A stretch of DNA of 64,000 bases from Aedes albopictus (GCF_035046485.1 NC_085138.1:90135228-90199227), one strand, 5' to 3'. Numbered from the stretch's first letter, positions 1 through 12,996 are shown. The notes: generated by a model not told the origin, from the sequence alone. Translations and numbers: made by a program.

Positions 1-1960
1 ACCCCTAAGAATTAGAAATTCTTTGGTGCAAATAAAAAAAAACAATCTTCAAAAGAATTTCCGCAGGAGGCCTTGGGTGAATTTCTGTAAGACCCCCTGA
101 GGAAATTTGTGCAGGAATTCTTTAGGGATGAATGTGTCCATCCTTGTAGGATTATCTGAAGAAAAACTTCGAGAAATCCATGAACGAATCTTTATACGTA
201 ACTTGAAAAACAAAATCCTTGTTGAAAAGATTAAATTTTTACTGGAATTTCTTAAAAGATTCTTGAACGAATTGTGAAAAAGGACTTAACCCTCTAATAC
301 CCAATCCCGCCTTTAGACGGGGTATAGTTTGAGCATTTTTGTAATTTTTGTTTCGTGGAAAATCATTTTTTTTTTATATTTTTGGCTATTATATTTATAT
401 TTAGGACTGTTCTGTATATTTCAAAATGGTTTTTGGTGTATTTTAAAGCAAATTTACATTTTTTTTAAATCATTGAAAAATTGATGTTTTAGTCACCTTT
501 TAGAAGTCATTGTTTATTTTGTATTGAATTGCTACAATTAACATATTTTAAATTTTTCCCAAATAATTCTATCCTTGTTTAATAGTTTAAGGGAATCAAA
601 TACACACTAAAATTATTTTCCTTAAAAATACACGGAAAATAAATTTTTCTGTGAAAAAAAATAAAATAATTATATTTCAAAAATAATCATAACATCTCAA
701 AATGTTTTCATCTCAAAAAATCCGTTCCCCAAATTGGCTTCCTGGAAAAATATAAAAGTGTGGGGATGTTCAAAAATAAAAATTAGAAAAATCAAAAACT
801 GAAATTCACGAAATCGAGAATTGAGAAGAATCATCTTCCAAAACATGTTTAAATCGATTTTAGATAACGAAAAATGATATTTAGATCAAAATCAAAAATT
901 TGGGTATTAGAGGGTTAAAAACATTGCCTAAGGAATCTTTGAATGATTTTCTACAGAAATTATTAGAGGAATTTATGAGGAAATCCCTGCAGGTATGATT
1001 ACTAAAGAAATGTTTGAACAAATTCTTAAGAAATCCTTGAAAGGACTTCCAAGAAAAATCGTATGAGGCAGTGCAAAAAGAACCCTTGAAGAAGTTTCTG
1101 AAAAAATCTTGAAAGAACTCCAAAGTATTCCTCTGAAAAAATGCTGAAGAGAACATGAACGAATCGTTTGTGGATATCTTTAAGAAACTCTTTATAGAGT
1201 TCTTGGGATTACATAATACTGAAGAAAATCCTTCAAGGAATTGAAGAAGAAGTTTCCTAAGGAATCGCTGTTGCAACTTTCGCAGAAAATCTTCGACGAA
1301 TTTGTAAAGAAGTCCTTGAAGTATTTCCCAGATGAATCGTAAAAGATATCCAAGAAAGAGTTCTTAGAGCTCCGCACTTGAGAAAAAAATATTGATGAAA
1401 TCGTTAGAAACATTTCGTTAGAAGTTTCGTGAAAGAAATCCGGACGAAACTGGTGTAATCGCTAAAGAAACCGTTAAAGGTATCAATAGAAAAAAAAAGC
1501 TTATAAAAACCATGGAAGAATTCCTAAAGGATTCATTGAGGAATTGCAGTAGAATCTCTTGGAGCAAATCCTGTGAGAATTTTTACATCATTTATTACAA
1601 TTTTTGAAGTATTTTTTCGGATTTTTTTTTATCTTTTTCAGTAATTAATTCGGAAACCCGTTACAGATTCGTTAAGGAATATGTTTAAACATTAATTTGA
1701 GAATCCATTCGGCTATTGCTCTGAAAATTTCCTTTGACGATATATTTGATTAATTGTTAGGCATTTCCTTTGGAAACTTCTTCAACTAATTCTCAGAAAT
1801 GCTACAAATGGCTTCTGATTCTTATTTCTACGAACTTCTTTAGATTTCTATTTCTACGAAAATTCTGTTGGGAATTCCGTCTGCAACTTTTCACTGACTT
1901 TTTTTTGACAATTCGTTTGAGAAAACCTCTGGTAATAACTTTCGGAATAACTTTAACATT
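1..1960. repeat. Degenerate AATTC/GAATC-rich repeat DNA
   Basis: Short, imperfect units such as GGAATTTCT, AAGAATCCTTGAA and AGGAATTC recur every 10-15 bases, clearest at 60-300 and 900-1560. AT-rich unique-looking sequence fills 300-880. I see no gene; open frames here follow the repeats. Confidence 0.5.
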
Positions 1961-1966
1961 TTTCTG

Positions 1967-2350
1967 GAAACTTCTATGCCAATCCCTACGGGAATTGATT
2001 GGGTAATTCATTTGGCATTTTTTTTTTGGTTATTTATTCGGCGAGTTTACTGTGAGTTACCTGAAAAAAAAACTTTCAAATATCTTTTGGCGGTTTTTTT
2101 AACAAATTCTTGGGAAATGCTTTGATTGGATTTGATCCGAAAGTTTTCTGGAAACTTCTGGAAACTTTCTGGAAACTTCTATGCCAATCCCTACGGGAAT
2201 TGATTGGGTAATTCATATGGCATTTTTTTTGGTTATTTATTCGGCGAGTTTACTGTGAGTTACCTGAAAAAAACTTTCAAATATCTTTTGGCGGTTTTTT
2301 TTTTTAACAAATTCTTGGGAAATGCTTTGATTGGATTTGATCCGAAAGTT
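1967..2350. repeat. About 203-base tandem duplication
   Basis: GGAAACTTCTATGCCAATCC recurs about 203 bases later and the two copies are nearly identical through GATTTGATCCGAAAGTT; differences are mostly in T-run lengths. Confidence 0.88.
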
Positions 2351-2362
2351 CCTATAAGAGTA

Positions 2363-2840
2363 TTGCGCTTAGCAAGAAAAATTTTTCTTTCACACCTTTA
2401 CCGATCTGTCAGTCAGTTGTGCGCAAGGGTGAATCTCATATCATGGGCAGTATCCATATTTGCATTACTTAAAACATACCCAAACGGTATTGACCGCGTG
2501 CGATCAGTACAAGACTGAATGCAACAAATAATGGCACAACCAATCGAATCAGCAACAATTCCAGAAAATATTGTTTTATTTCCGTTTCATTAAAACAACC
2601 TCGAAAGGGACCATAATGAGCTAACTTACCTTTCCACGCAAGTTATCAACAACAACGATCAGCCGGTGGGCGAGCGTCGATGTTTGTTTTGGTCGCAGAC
2701 AATGGAAACGTGTAGAGTGTAGCTTTGGCGCGCAACGACGTCGTCTGAGGTCGTCTGCTTTCTTGCTCCTGATTGGCTGCGCGCAACTACCCGGCGCGCA
2801 AATTGCGCAACGACAGAAAAACTATACAAAATATTCGCAA
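2363..2840 (-). mobile_element. TA-inserted MITE, copy 1
   Basis: Begins TTGCGCTTAGC and ends ATTCGCAA, flanked by TA on both sides. It matches 28212-28892 in the opposite orientation. The inner part is GC- and CpG-rich (GCGCGC runs, a CCAAT box) and holds a potential splice donor (ggaaaggtaagttaac), so it resembles a captured promoter plus first exon. Confidence 0.75.
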
Positions 2841-2849
2841 TATTCTTGG

Positions 2850-3127
2850 AATTTTCTCTGCAAATGTTTTTGAAAACTATTTCGGCATAACTCTTTTGGA
2901 ATTTCTCGGCAATAATATTCAAAGTTGAATTAGGTTATTATTTTTGAAAATATCTTCGACAGAACTTTTTTAAATTCTTTGGGTTTGGAAATTTATTACG
3001 GGATTCAGCAATTTCTCTAAAAGTTCTACCAGCAGTCCCTTTGCTCATATACCTGACAATTACTATTGTAATTCTTTCAATAGCACAGCGTAACAAAAAT
3101 TAACTTTTGGTCTGTGTCAAGAGCAAA
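2850..3127. other. No recognised feature
   Basis: AT-rich sequence with weak GGAATTTC-like units; no gene or bounded element seen. Confidence 0.4.
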
Positions 3128-3476
3128 CTAATGTGTCTCTGACAGATTTTGGGCCGCGGTTATGTTAGGTACGATACAAACCACCCTCCAAAAATTGCAT
3201 GCAATTTTACATATTAACATAAAATGCTTAAATCTTTCAAATTTGATTTGGTAAAACGAAATATTTTGCTTGAGTCGTAAATTTAGATGTCAATTGACCA
3301 TTTTACCTTTTAATTGCTTAAAAAAAATATTTCCATGTTTAACGGCTTGCAGTCAAAAAAGCCCAAAATTGCATATTTTGCCCTAGAAATTGAGGTATAG
3401 CTCAAACTTGTGGCGTCCTGAAACAAATCTGAGCCCGGATTCGGATTCAGCGGCCCAAAACCTGTCAGAGACACAT
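3128..3476. mobile_element. MITE with terminal inverted repeats
   Basis: Left TGTGTCTCTGACAGATTTTG and right its complement with one change, extended by GGGCCGC. About 349 bases, AT-rich, non-coding. The duplication is probably TA but the edges are one base uncertain. Confidence 0.72.
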
Positions 3477-3499
3477 ACAGGTACTTTGAAAATTAATTA

Positions 3500-5400
3500 G
3501 TCGATTCGTTTGTAAATTTAAGTGGCAACTTTTAAAAGCTTCTTCGGTAATTCCTCTGTAAATTTCTTCTGATAATTCTTTATTAAATTTCGTCTGTTAT
3601 TACTTTTCATGTTCTATGAGATACATCTTTGCAAATTAAAAATAAATCCACGAATTTACAACGGAACGACCGAGAAAAATCTCAAGAGAATTACCAAAAA
3701 ATTAAGATGATTACCAGAAGAGATCACAAACAATTTCCTAAAAATGTATGAAGAAATTTCTATAGAATTTCTAGGAGGAATTTCTGTGAGAATTGAAAGA
3801 ATTCTTTTGTTTTTTGAGTTTCTAAAGTATTCATTGGAGGAATTTATGAATCCTTGAATAAGCTTATTAGAGGAATTTCTAAAAAAAATCTAGCAAAAAC
3901 ACTCATTAATGCATCCCCTGGAGGAATTCCTATGGAATTTCTTGCAGGAATTTGTGTAAGAATCTCCGGAAAACCCTTGCAATAGTAAATAAATAAATAC
4001 ATGAAGAAATCCTTGCATAAAAAGACCCCAAAAGATTTCTTGTACAAAATTATTTGTAAAATACCTGGAAAAATCAGTTTAGGAATGAATGAATGAAATC
4101 AATTGAAGAAACTCTAAGAGAAAACTTGAATAAAATCTGAACGAATCTTCGGGCAAATCGCAAGAGAATTACTAAAGAAATCTCCTCTGGAAAAAATCCT
4201 GAAGGAATTTCGGGAGCAATTTCTAAAGGCTGCCTTAAAGGAAATCCTTTAGAATTTTGAATAACCTTAGAACATTTCCTAATTCCTTGGAGAGACTTCT
4301 GGAGAAGTTATTTGTTTTGATAAGATAGGATATCTGTTTCTTTACTATTTAGCCATTTACGCTGCCATTTTTATCCCACCCAAAACAATGTAATGAAGCG
4401 TTTTTGTTCTGTTTCTTATTTTTGTATATTTGTTAGAAGTGATCACGGATTATATAAAAAATAACGTAATAATTCTGGAGGAATCAATCATAAATTCTGG
4501 AGAAATAGAATTTTTTGAAGAGTGCTCAGAGGAATACTAGCAAAAATTCCTGCAGGAACTCTTGAGAAAACTCCTAGAGTTGATGGATATTGAAAAATTC
4601 GTTAGAGGAAATTCAGAAGGATTTTTCGAAAGAATTCCTACAGAACTCCTACAGAAGTCCATCTATAAATTTAATTTAATTAATTTAATTTAATTAATTC
4701 AATTTCTTCAGTAGGAATCCTTGGAGATTTTGTTTATTTAATGGAGAAATCCTATGATGAATCTCTTAGTAAAACCTTAGAGAAACTTCTTGAAGAATCC
4801 TTGAAGATTTTTTTTGGAAAAGGGAATTTTTGGTGGGATTTCTGAAGTAATCTTAGAAAGTAATTCTTAAGAAATCTTTAAAAGGACACTAAGACAAGTG
4901 ATGAATGCTTGAGGAAATTCCAAGTTTAATTATTGGAGAAATATCTAAAAGAGTTATTTGAGGGAAGAATTGAGAAATACTTGAAGAATCTATGGAAAAT
5001 CACCAAAGGAATATTAAGAGGATTCTCTGAAAGAAACGGAAGAATGTTGAAAGAAACCCTAGAAGGGCTTCTCTTCCTCTGAGGGAATCTCGATGTAATT
5101 TCTTGGAAGAACATCTGGTTCTTAATGAATCATTGATGATTTTTTGTAGTATTTTTTTCTGGAATTTTGAAAGAATTCTTTAGATGATCTTCTAGATGAA
5201 TCCTCAGAATATAATTGATAGATTCTTGAACTATTATTTCCAGAAATACTCGATGAAGCCTTTGCAAGAATCTTTTGAATTACTTTGTAGTATTTTGAAA
5301 ACATTCCTGCATGTCTGAGGTGAACCAGCCAAGGGACTGAAAGCCTCATTAATAAGGCTAATTATAATAATATCATTCCTGAAGGAGTGCTTTTAGAGGA
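3500..5400. repeat. Degenerate AATTC-rich repeat array
   Basis: Imperfect units of the GAGGAATTTCT / GAAGAATCC type run through the segment, for example 3680-4260 and 4480-5110. A TTTAATTAATTTAATT patch is at 4670-4700. No gene is supported. Confidence 0.55.
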
Positions 5401-5639
5401 GTACTGAATGATATCCTTGCATTTACAACTTAAAAGTTTCTTGAATACAAATTATTCTTCAAGAAAAATTTCTTAAAGAAAAAAGTAAAGCAATCTTTCA
5501 AAGCGTTTATAAATGATTATTTGGTGCAATTTCTAAATAAATTGTTAAAACATTTTCAGCATAATTCTTATAAAAAAAATCTCGCGCTCCCGAAAAAAAT
5601 CATAAAGGAAAACAGAAAATAAGATAAGATAGATAATTT

Positions 5640-5847
5640 TTAACCCTCCTTTGGCCATCACTGCCAGCATCACTAGAATACTGAGTACAAAAAGCGAGAT
5701 TTTTGTACAAAATATAACAGTGAGATTATTCGACAGTTAAATGTATAGATTTATCATTGTAAAATATGAACATATTATGTAATTTTCATGGGGGCCTACC
5801 AATTTGCTTCCGCACCGGGCCCCCAAATTCCTAGCTACGCCACTGTA
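5640..5847 (-). mobile_element. End of a hAT-like element
   Basis: The right edge reads CCTAGCTACGCCACTG, i.e. a minus-strand CAGTGGCGTAGCTAGG terminus typical of hAT elements, followed inward by a GGGGGCCC stretch. The other end was not found, so it may be truncated. Confidence 0.4.
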
Positions 5848-5849
5848 TT

Positions 5850-7900
5850 TATACCATAATTTGAGGAAAATGTGGAGTTTAAATGAGTACAACCATCTTT
5901 TGTGATCGTGCTCTGTTGTTCACCTTTTTTTTTTCTTGTTGGTTCACACCATTAAAGGGTGAAAATCTACTATGACGAATGATTGGTACAATAACCATAA
6001 TTGGAACACTTACCCTATGTCCTTTTATAGCTGTACCTAACTCTATCTCCAGGTTATCCAAAACAACCAGTAGTTTCGAACTTAGTCTACTGAATACAAA
6101 TAAATTTGTTTTATTTTTAAATCACTTGAACTTTATTCATTACATTCAAAGATATATTTTAAAACATGAAATGATGGTGATCATGTCCTGGTGATATTCT
6201 AGGTAACATAAAACGTTCTGGAGTTCTGATTGTGAGGCCTTTACCTGTAATAGGATACTAAACTAATGTATGCATGCCAGAACTAATTTGATTGGATCCA
6301 TACTTGTAAATTTGAGTATGCGAGATGCGACTCCACATCAATGACGGATGCTTAGGCCATCCAAATCATTCTGGAGTTAAGGTCTTTACATCTACACTCG
6401 TAACAGTACATCGGGTACATTTCAAACTATGATACTTGTATATACATCTTAGGGGCATTCTGGATCATCCAAACTACTCTGAAGTGGAGATGATCCTGGC
6501 TTGTTCGGGCTCGTTTGGAAGTTAACCATCAATGTTAACTTCTTTTCCCGATCAGCCTAGATAGCTGTGTAGTGTCGGTAGCGGTTGTCTCAATTGGCTA
6601 AGAATAACACTACGGACCGCCTGATCCAGTGGTAAGAGTCCACTAAACAGGTGACCCCTAATTCATGGTGTTATGCGGCTTTATGCTTACCGTGCCAAGG
6701 AATGAATGGTTAGGGGGGTCTAACAAAAACCTAATCACAAACGGAGCCTGTGGAGAATTAGGGCGTCTTCCACAGTATTTCGTCCTTACTGCGCCAACCG
6801 GAGCTATAGTGCAGTGGACCTTTCGTTTCTCCGAGATAATCAGTTGCCCTCCTTAAGACTCAAATTTGAGGCTAAATAAGGGCGGAATTATTCAAATGTT
6901 GTAAATTAGCTTACATTAGTACCTATATGGGTTCGCTTAATGCGTTTTCGCCATTGGCGTTTTTCAATTGACACCGATTTGGTTTGTCGTTGATGTTTTC
7001 TTTTTATGCTGTGATTGTGAAGAGTGTAATCCTGTCTAGTTTGGGTAGTGGCGTTTGACGTTTTACACTAGTGCCTTCTGTTGACGATATTGCACAACAC
7101 AGTGATTCGTGCAACTTTTCCACCAGGTGATGGTAGTGTGAACTGGGCGATGAATTTCCATGAAAATCGTTCAAGGTGTTACGTCTGTTTGTCTGTGCCA
7201 TAACTATTGCTTTGAAAGAAGCTTGTCCTCTGCGGTCTGTGCAGATCACAAGAGGTATTCCAGAATGGAACTGTGACCTGTTCAAGTTCAAAATATCTTC
7301 GGACAAACCATTCTGTTGTATAGTTACGAATCTCTAGCTTCCGCCCGAGAATTATAGCTATATAATCGACTTAAAGGGCCCTAAAAAGCTCTGCTTACTT
7401 CAAATCTCCAGGGCAAATGGGGTTTTGTCCTATTTTTCTCCAGAGGGATTTAAGTATTTAAAACATGTTTTGAACTCTTGTAGTTTTCTATTGGGTATTT
7501 TCATGGCGTGAAATTACTTGATAGTTTTATCCCGAAAGGGTGCGTGCGTTGTTAGAAAGAAGGAATAAGTTCCAGATTAATCTGGTTACCTCGTTCTTTC
7601 TGAAATGCTTGAAACGCATTGTCGATTATCACATCTGTGATGTTCGTGTGGCTGACATGCCTATTCATGTGAACTCACATGTCTTCCAATGTGGGATGTT
7701 CACAGTGACTCTTTTTGTATACGTTTTCAAGAAAGTACTTGCTTAAACGTAGTTTTTGCTTGGGTGATTTCTTGAATATTGAGGATGCTTTCGATGACGT
7801 GCCTTTCAATGTCATATTTAAAGTTGCATGACGTCACAAGCTTCCTCCAATGAGCTATGGGCTCTCTTTACGCTCATGCGCTTTGCAGTGTCCTTTTCAG
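5850..7900. other. No gene recognised; GC-richer repeat-like stretch at 6530-7310
   Basis: 5850-6530 holds two loosely related segments (TTCTGGAGTT...TTTAC). 6530-7310 is GC-richer with no long frame and could be the 5' UTR of a LINE, but nothing decides this. Nothing recognised in 7320-7900. Confidence 0.3.
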
Positions 7901-7907
7901 GGCACTG

Positions 7908-8096
7908 ATCAAGGTGAATATATAACGAAGCCACACCTCGAAGAGCACAAATCTAAGGAACCAAAAGACGGATTGCGCTGAAAAGTTGATCGATTGGTGA
8001 CCCGCCGGTAGTGACCAATCGATCAACTTTTCAGCTTCAGATTTGTGCTTTTGAAAATTCGGAAGTGTGGCTTCGTTATATGTATATTCACCTTAA
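7908..8096. mobile_element. Palindromic MITE
   Basis: AAGGTGAATATATAACGAAG on the left and CTTCGTTATATGTATATTCA on the right, and an inner arm CTGAAAAGTTGATCGATTGG repeated inverted around a short CCGCCGG centre. Confidence 0.75.
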
Positions 8097-8099
8097 ACC

Positions 8100-8746
8100 C
8101 GTTGTGGTATGGGCTATGAGCTCTCGTTGCTCTTATGCGTTCATTCCCTCTTCTAGGGCACCCCTTCCTATTTCATCACCTTTCCCTTTCCTAATCCCAT
8201 TCCATCCCTTGTCCCATTCTCCCTCAGGTCTGTTTTTTCCATTTTGACTTGATTCACAGAGCAATAAACTGCAATAGATATTCGCTATAACTTCGAAATA
8301 TATGAAAGATTTTTTAAGACCAATTTTAAGCCGATTTTCATATGAACTGATCCACTTTGAAATGCTTCAATTTTGTTCTCCTATGCAAATCAAAGCAAAG
8401 ATAACCGTACACATTGTAGTTGCTACTCCGCGATTGACCAGAACAATCGAAGTTGCACAGGGTACCAATGAATAGTGCTTGGGACTAGCTAACCATTCTC
8501 AATGTGCACAATTCGAGAGTTCAATATTTTAAAAGTCAATAATGGTGCCGGCCACGTATTTTCGGTCATCAGGATAGGGAAGGAATGTTAGTTCGACAAC
8601 CTTTGCTACTAGAAACCGTGGAATCCACAACTAACATCCCACAGTTGTCTCGGGAAGGAATATCTGTAAGTAGGGTAAGGTAGGGTGCGAATCTGGGAGT
8701 CACCTATGGTAGGTGATATGATCCACACAACTGGTTATATGGATAT
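8100..8746. other. No recognised feature
   Basis: Ordinary AT-rich sequence; no gene or element boundary seen. Confidence 0.35.
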
Positions 8747-9655
8747 TAGCGTGGTTCAAAAAATCGTTTTTGCTCTACACCGCTTATTTGATTCTATACC
8801 TTCTCCCAAAATATGAGCTCATTTGGTTGAAAATTGAGACTGCACAAGCCCTTCAAAGTTTGTATGGGAATTACTATGGGAAAGCAATGTTTTTCATTTA
8901 ATCGAGCGTAGTATTTTCCCAAGTGCCCTGGAGTGTTAGTTGGCCCTTGGTACTTCTAGGTTACTCTATCAGCTACAACTTTGCCAAAGACCACTTTCAA
9001 ATCGCATGCCTCATTAATTAGTTACCGATTTTATCCAGAATCGAAATCTTTACCCATGATGGTTAAACTAATCGGTGGGCATCACTGCATTGTGCAGTGA
9101 AACATAGTAGCCATGATTTCAGTGTGCTATCTTTGGCGCCATATGCAGCAATGTTGCCTGCTGGAAAGCTGGAGGATCATTGCTAAAGTTCGTCCAGTTG
9201 GATACAAATCGATAACTAATTATTGAGGCGAGCGATTTGAAAGCGGTTTTCGGCAAAGTTGTAGCTGATAGAGTAACCTAGAAGTACCAAGGGTCAACTA
9301 ACGCTCTAGGGCACTTGGGAAAATACTACCCCAACTAACATTTTCAACGCTATAAGCTTCAATCATTTGCTTTCTGTTGTGTAACCAACGAATTAAAGCA
9401 GTCAACGATGAATAAAAGCGATGTTAGTTAAATATAAACCATAAGCTAATACACGACTGCAAAACAAGCACCATACGCGTACGCTCGATTGAATGAAAAT
9501 CATCGTTTTCCCATACTAATTCCCTTACAAACTTTGAAGGGCTTGTGCAGTCTCAATTTTCAACCAAATGAGCTCAAATTTTGGGAGAAGGTACAGAATC
9601 TGGTTACGAATCGAATAAGCGGTGTGGAGCAAACACGATTTTTTGAACCACGCTA
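8747..9655. mobile_element. hAT-type foldback element, copy 1
   Basis: 909 bases with inverted arms of over 200 bases starting TAGCGTGGTTCAAAAAATCG. Flanked by an 8-bp duplication ATGGATAT (8739-8746 and 9656-9663), the hAT signature. No transposase; non-autonomous. Same family as 16853-18153. Confidence 0.88.
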
Positions 9656-9786
9656 ATGGATATACGCGTCGTAATAATCGTAGAACAAGCACAATTCCGA
9701 TTTTATCGATCAATCGCATGATAAAAACACGATTTATTTTCACAATACTTAATCTACATGGCAATGCACTCGCGACAAAGAATCCT

Positions 9787-10251
9787 TTAAAACGAAGACG
9801 GCTAATAACAAGACAGACAGCTCTCACCCTCTTGCAGGCGACATGGTTGAAACGCCCTCAACGATTCACAGGAACATTAAAACATGATAGTGTGCGTGTG
9901 CATGCTAATAGACGAGTGCACCGATGAACTGAATTCATCGCAGTCCGAGAATTTTGACACTAGAGCGGGGTCGCTTCCAATCAGAAGTGAAGAATTTCCA
10001 ATCAGAATTGAACAATTCTGATTGGGAACGGCCCCGCTCTAGTGTCAAAATTCTCGGACTGCGATGAATTCAGTTCATCGGTGCACTCGTCTATACGTAA
10101 ACGGGAATTGTAGCATCGCACGCACACTCATTCATGATGTTGTTCCCTGAAGGCGTTCGCGGCGCTAGAGTGCTTGTAGCTCCCAAAGTATATGGAGCAA
10201 GAGGGTAGATGTCTGTCTTGTTATTAGCCGTCTTCGGTTAAAACCATCCGT
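9787..10251. mobile_element. Long palindromic MITE
   Basis: Outer arms: AAGACGGCTAATAACAAGAC at about 9797 and its complement at about 10213. Inner arms: GACGAGTGCACCGATGAACT at about 9911, repeated inverted near 10072, with a centre near 10000. Non-coding. Confidence 0.75.
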
Positions 10252-10254
10252 GCA

Positions 10255-10680
10255 AACACCTCACTTTACCCGCGCACAACGGGACAACATGAACTAGTAA
10301 CTTGTTTTTTCACGCAAATCACCTAACTTAGCCGCCTGAAAGTCGACTGAAGATGCTTGAAAACAACGTTGAATCTTCCGTACACTGTAGTGCCATAACG
10401 ATCATGATAATATTGAACTGCTTACTGAGTCATACTTGCCATTACTGTAGTTAAATTGTGTTTATACTACGAGAAAAGATTTTTTGAAAAAAGTGTGTTT
10501 TTGCGTCGATTCCAAAGTATTGGGGAGATATAAGCATCCTATTTTCAATTAAGTATTCTATCACAAAATTTAACAAACTTTATATGCGTCGCTGTGAGTT
10601 CTATACATTCAACTTGACGTACTGTCATCCGGGGAAACATTGGTCGAAATTTTCGATCTTTCTTGAATTATTCCCTTGTT
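10255..10680. other. No recognised feature
   Basis: No gene or element edge seen before the TTAA insertion site at 10680. Confidence 0.35.
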
Positions 10681-10683
10681 TAA

Positions 10684-11348
10684 CCCTTTATAAGGCCGAG
10701 AAAACTAGAAGAGTTGTCAACGCATACTATTATGGAAATTATTATATACATGATTACATGTACAAAACAATTTTTGTTTGAAAGATTCTCTCAAAAATCT
10801 AGGTGGCAATATAGTTGCCACTGCCCGTTAAGCCCAAAAACGCTGGTGGCAATATAGTTGCCGCTGCCCGTTTACCCCAAAATTGAGCTTTTGAGGTGGC
10901 AATATAGTTGCCACTGCCCGTTTAGGCCACCAGCGCTGGTGGCAATATTCTTGCCACTGCCCGTTTAGGGTAGTTTTCTTCTTTTGACTTCGACAAAAAG
11001 CCGGAAAAGAGATTTTAGAGTGGATTAGGGCTTAACCCATAATATAAACCGTGTAGTTAAGCTCATGTCAACCCATAATTTGATTATTTCTTAAAATATT
11101 TACCAAATCTATAATTTTACAATAAGTTTGAGCTAATTTTCTTCACGCGTTCAAATTAAGCCATTTTTGAGACTGCAAATGGCTCCCAAATTGTTGTTAA
11201 AGCTTTGTTTAGTACCAAAAAAATACCAGGCGTTGTTAGTAATCCCAACTTTGCGTAAACAAAAAAAAGTTCGAAATAAGTTGTTATAAAACAGAAAAAA
11301 AAATACAAACAGAAGGTGGCAATATAGTTGCCACTGCCTTATAAAGGG
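10684..11348. mobile_element. piggyBac-type MITE with palindromic subterminal repeats
   Basis: TTAA on both sides (10680-10683, 11349-11352) and 13-base inverted ends CCCTTTATAAGGC / GCCTTATAAAGGG fit piggyBac-type transposition. Inside are five copies of GTGGCAATATAGTTGCCAC (near 10802, 10849, 10895, 10939, 11315), most followed by TGCCCGTT and spaced about 46 bases in the left cluster. Confidence 0.85.
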
Positions 11349-11725
11349 TTAAGCAAACAATACATGTTTTATATTTTTAAAACAAGTACTGACCTAGGTA
11401 CTGACCCTCTGCGGTAGGCTACTTCAAAAAGTATTGTGAAACTTTTAAACATGTCTAAATAGGCTTTTTCGATTTTTTTATGTTTTTGATTTAACATTGC
11501 TCGTTTGTGTTGAAAATACTCTTAGTTACTAAATTTGGTGGCCCTAATTTCGAATATGTTGTCCAAATTCTTACATGACTTAAGGTATTGAAAGCACACT
11601 TTCAATAGATCGCATATTTTAATGAAAAGAAGCATTTTCATAAAGGTTTTGTTAATGACATTCAACTCTGCGATTTTATATTGAGCTTATACAGTGGTTT
11701 TGATCTTAATATTACATATATAGTA

Positions 11726-11942
11726 TTGTAGGCAAATGATTGGACAACGGTGTGTTCTTTACAGTGGTTTATTACAGAATAATCCTAACATGTCATTTTG
11801 TCAGAGTCATAGCCTACTTAATTTTAGATTCATTCACCTTAACCTACTATGAATGTTTGAGAATGTATCTAAACGCTAAAAACTGTGAAAAGTGATCATT
11901 ACACCCGAAAGTGCAATCGTGTTCTATTGTGGCATCGTAACA
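11726..11942 (-). mobile_element. LTR-like sequence
   Basis: On the minus strand it starts TGTTACGATGCC directly after a purine tract (GGGTGGGGGA, 11943-11952), has AATAAA in the middle and could end ...CCTACA. This is the layout of a 3' LTR and polypurine tract. No second LTR is visible. Confidence 0.4.
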
Positions 11943-12240
11943 TCCCCCACCCGTGAGCCTCTATGACATTCCAGAGTTCCTCCATGGAGCCACCATCATG
12001 ATCGATAGGTTCACCACTCTCTACGATGTCTCTATGCGGGTCCCCGAAATACTCCTGATCCTGTGCGTACATGTGCTTGACGTAGTCGGCCGTCTCTCCC
12101 GGAGATAAGCTTTTCTACGCGTCCGCGAACCCACTGCACTGATGAAATGCCGTTTCACCAACAACTAGTACGAGATCATCAGCTTTCATTTCCCGTATTT
12201 CCGAAAATCATTTTGTCCGGCGTGTGACGGTGCGAGGTTT
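11943..12240 (-). pseudogene. Degenerate coding fragment next to the LTR
   Basis: Reads VVGETAFHQCSGFADA, a stop, then SLSPGETADYVKHMYAQDQE and a further 30 codons up to the purine tract. Codon-rich DNA compared with its surroundings; probably the 3' coding end of the LTR element. No family recognised. Confidence 0.35.
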
Positions 12241-12274
12241 TCACGCCTTTTGGAAACAGGCAATCACATGATTA

Positions 12275-12330
12275 CTTTATTATAGAGATTTTCAGCCCTA
12301 GGCTGGTTAGCTGGCAATCACATTTGGATG
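12275..12330 (-). repeat. SINE 3'-end scrap
   Basis: TTATAGAGATTTTCAGCCCT AGGCTGGTT resembles the 3' tail of the SINE at 43862-44038. Confidence 0.5.
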
Positions 12331-12462
12331 AACTTTATTTTAAGTTGTTTAAACAAAACTCGTTATAAAAGTAGTAAAACAGAGGGGTGCTTGTCTTGTC
12401 CCGTCATACCCTGCATTCAACGATTCTGTCTTAAATTTCGTCAAAAATAAATTACTGTCATT

Positions 12463-12620
12463 AAGGGGATTCACTAAACAGTTTAAACTGATTAAACTGA
12501 TGAAACGTCGCGATCACCAAGGCAATCTTTGATTATTTCATTCGCAAAATCATGAAACATTTCAAATAAGCAGAAAATCATGGCTTACGCAGCAATTTAA
12601 TCTGTTTAGTGAGTCCCCCT
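12463..12620. mobile_element. Short MITE
   Basis: 158 bases with inverted ends AGGGGATTCACTAAACAG and CTGTTTAGTGAGTCCCCCT. Non-coding. Nothing else is recognised up to the ana1 3' end. Confidence 0.75.
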
Positions 12621-12990
12621 ATTGATTTTGAAAAAAAGTTTTTATGGAATCCATCGTTCATCATGCAGTAAAACAAGTAAAGCAAAATACGGTTCATTTT
12701 TCATTTATTAAATGCTTTAACATGCCTATGACTAACAGTGCTGAATTTGTTGCGTCCTATGAAATATGAAGAGAGTACATTCTAATTATTAGTCACTAAA
12801 AATAACCCTAGAAATAGTTGATAATAGGTAAAACTTAATCCTAAAACAGAAAACAAAACGTACCGTACAATTAATTCACTGATTGTGGGGCCGCACGCGT
12901 AGAATTCAAATTAACCCTATCGATATGTAGCTTGAGCAATCTAATTCAATTGAAAACAACGCTTCTAGTAAAATATTGCTTCAAGGCACT

Positions 12991-12996
12991 TTTATT
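12991..12996 (-). promoter_or_regulatory. ana1 poly(A) signal
   Basis: AATAAA on the minus strand, about 65 bases after the ana1 stop codon, a normal distance for a short 3' UTR. Confidence 0.6.

Noticed and set aside
881..1413. Phe/Ser/Lys-rich frames of 131 and 73 codons
   Set aside because: Composition follows the AATTC repeat units; no domain, no conserved start context.
10801..10970. CRISPR-like series of short palindromic repeats
   Set aside because: Eukaryotic context, repeats are subterminal to a TTAA-flanked MITE, spacers are not uniform and no cas genes exist.
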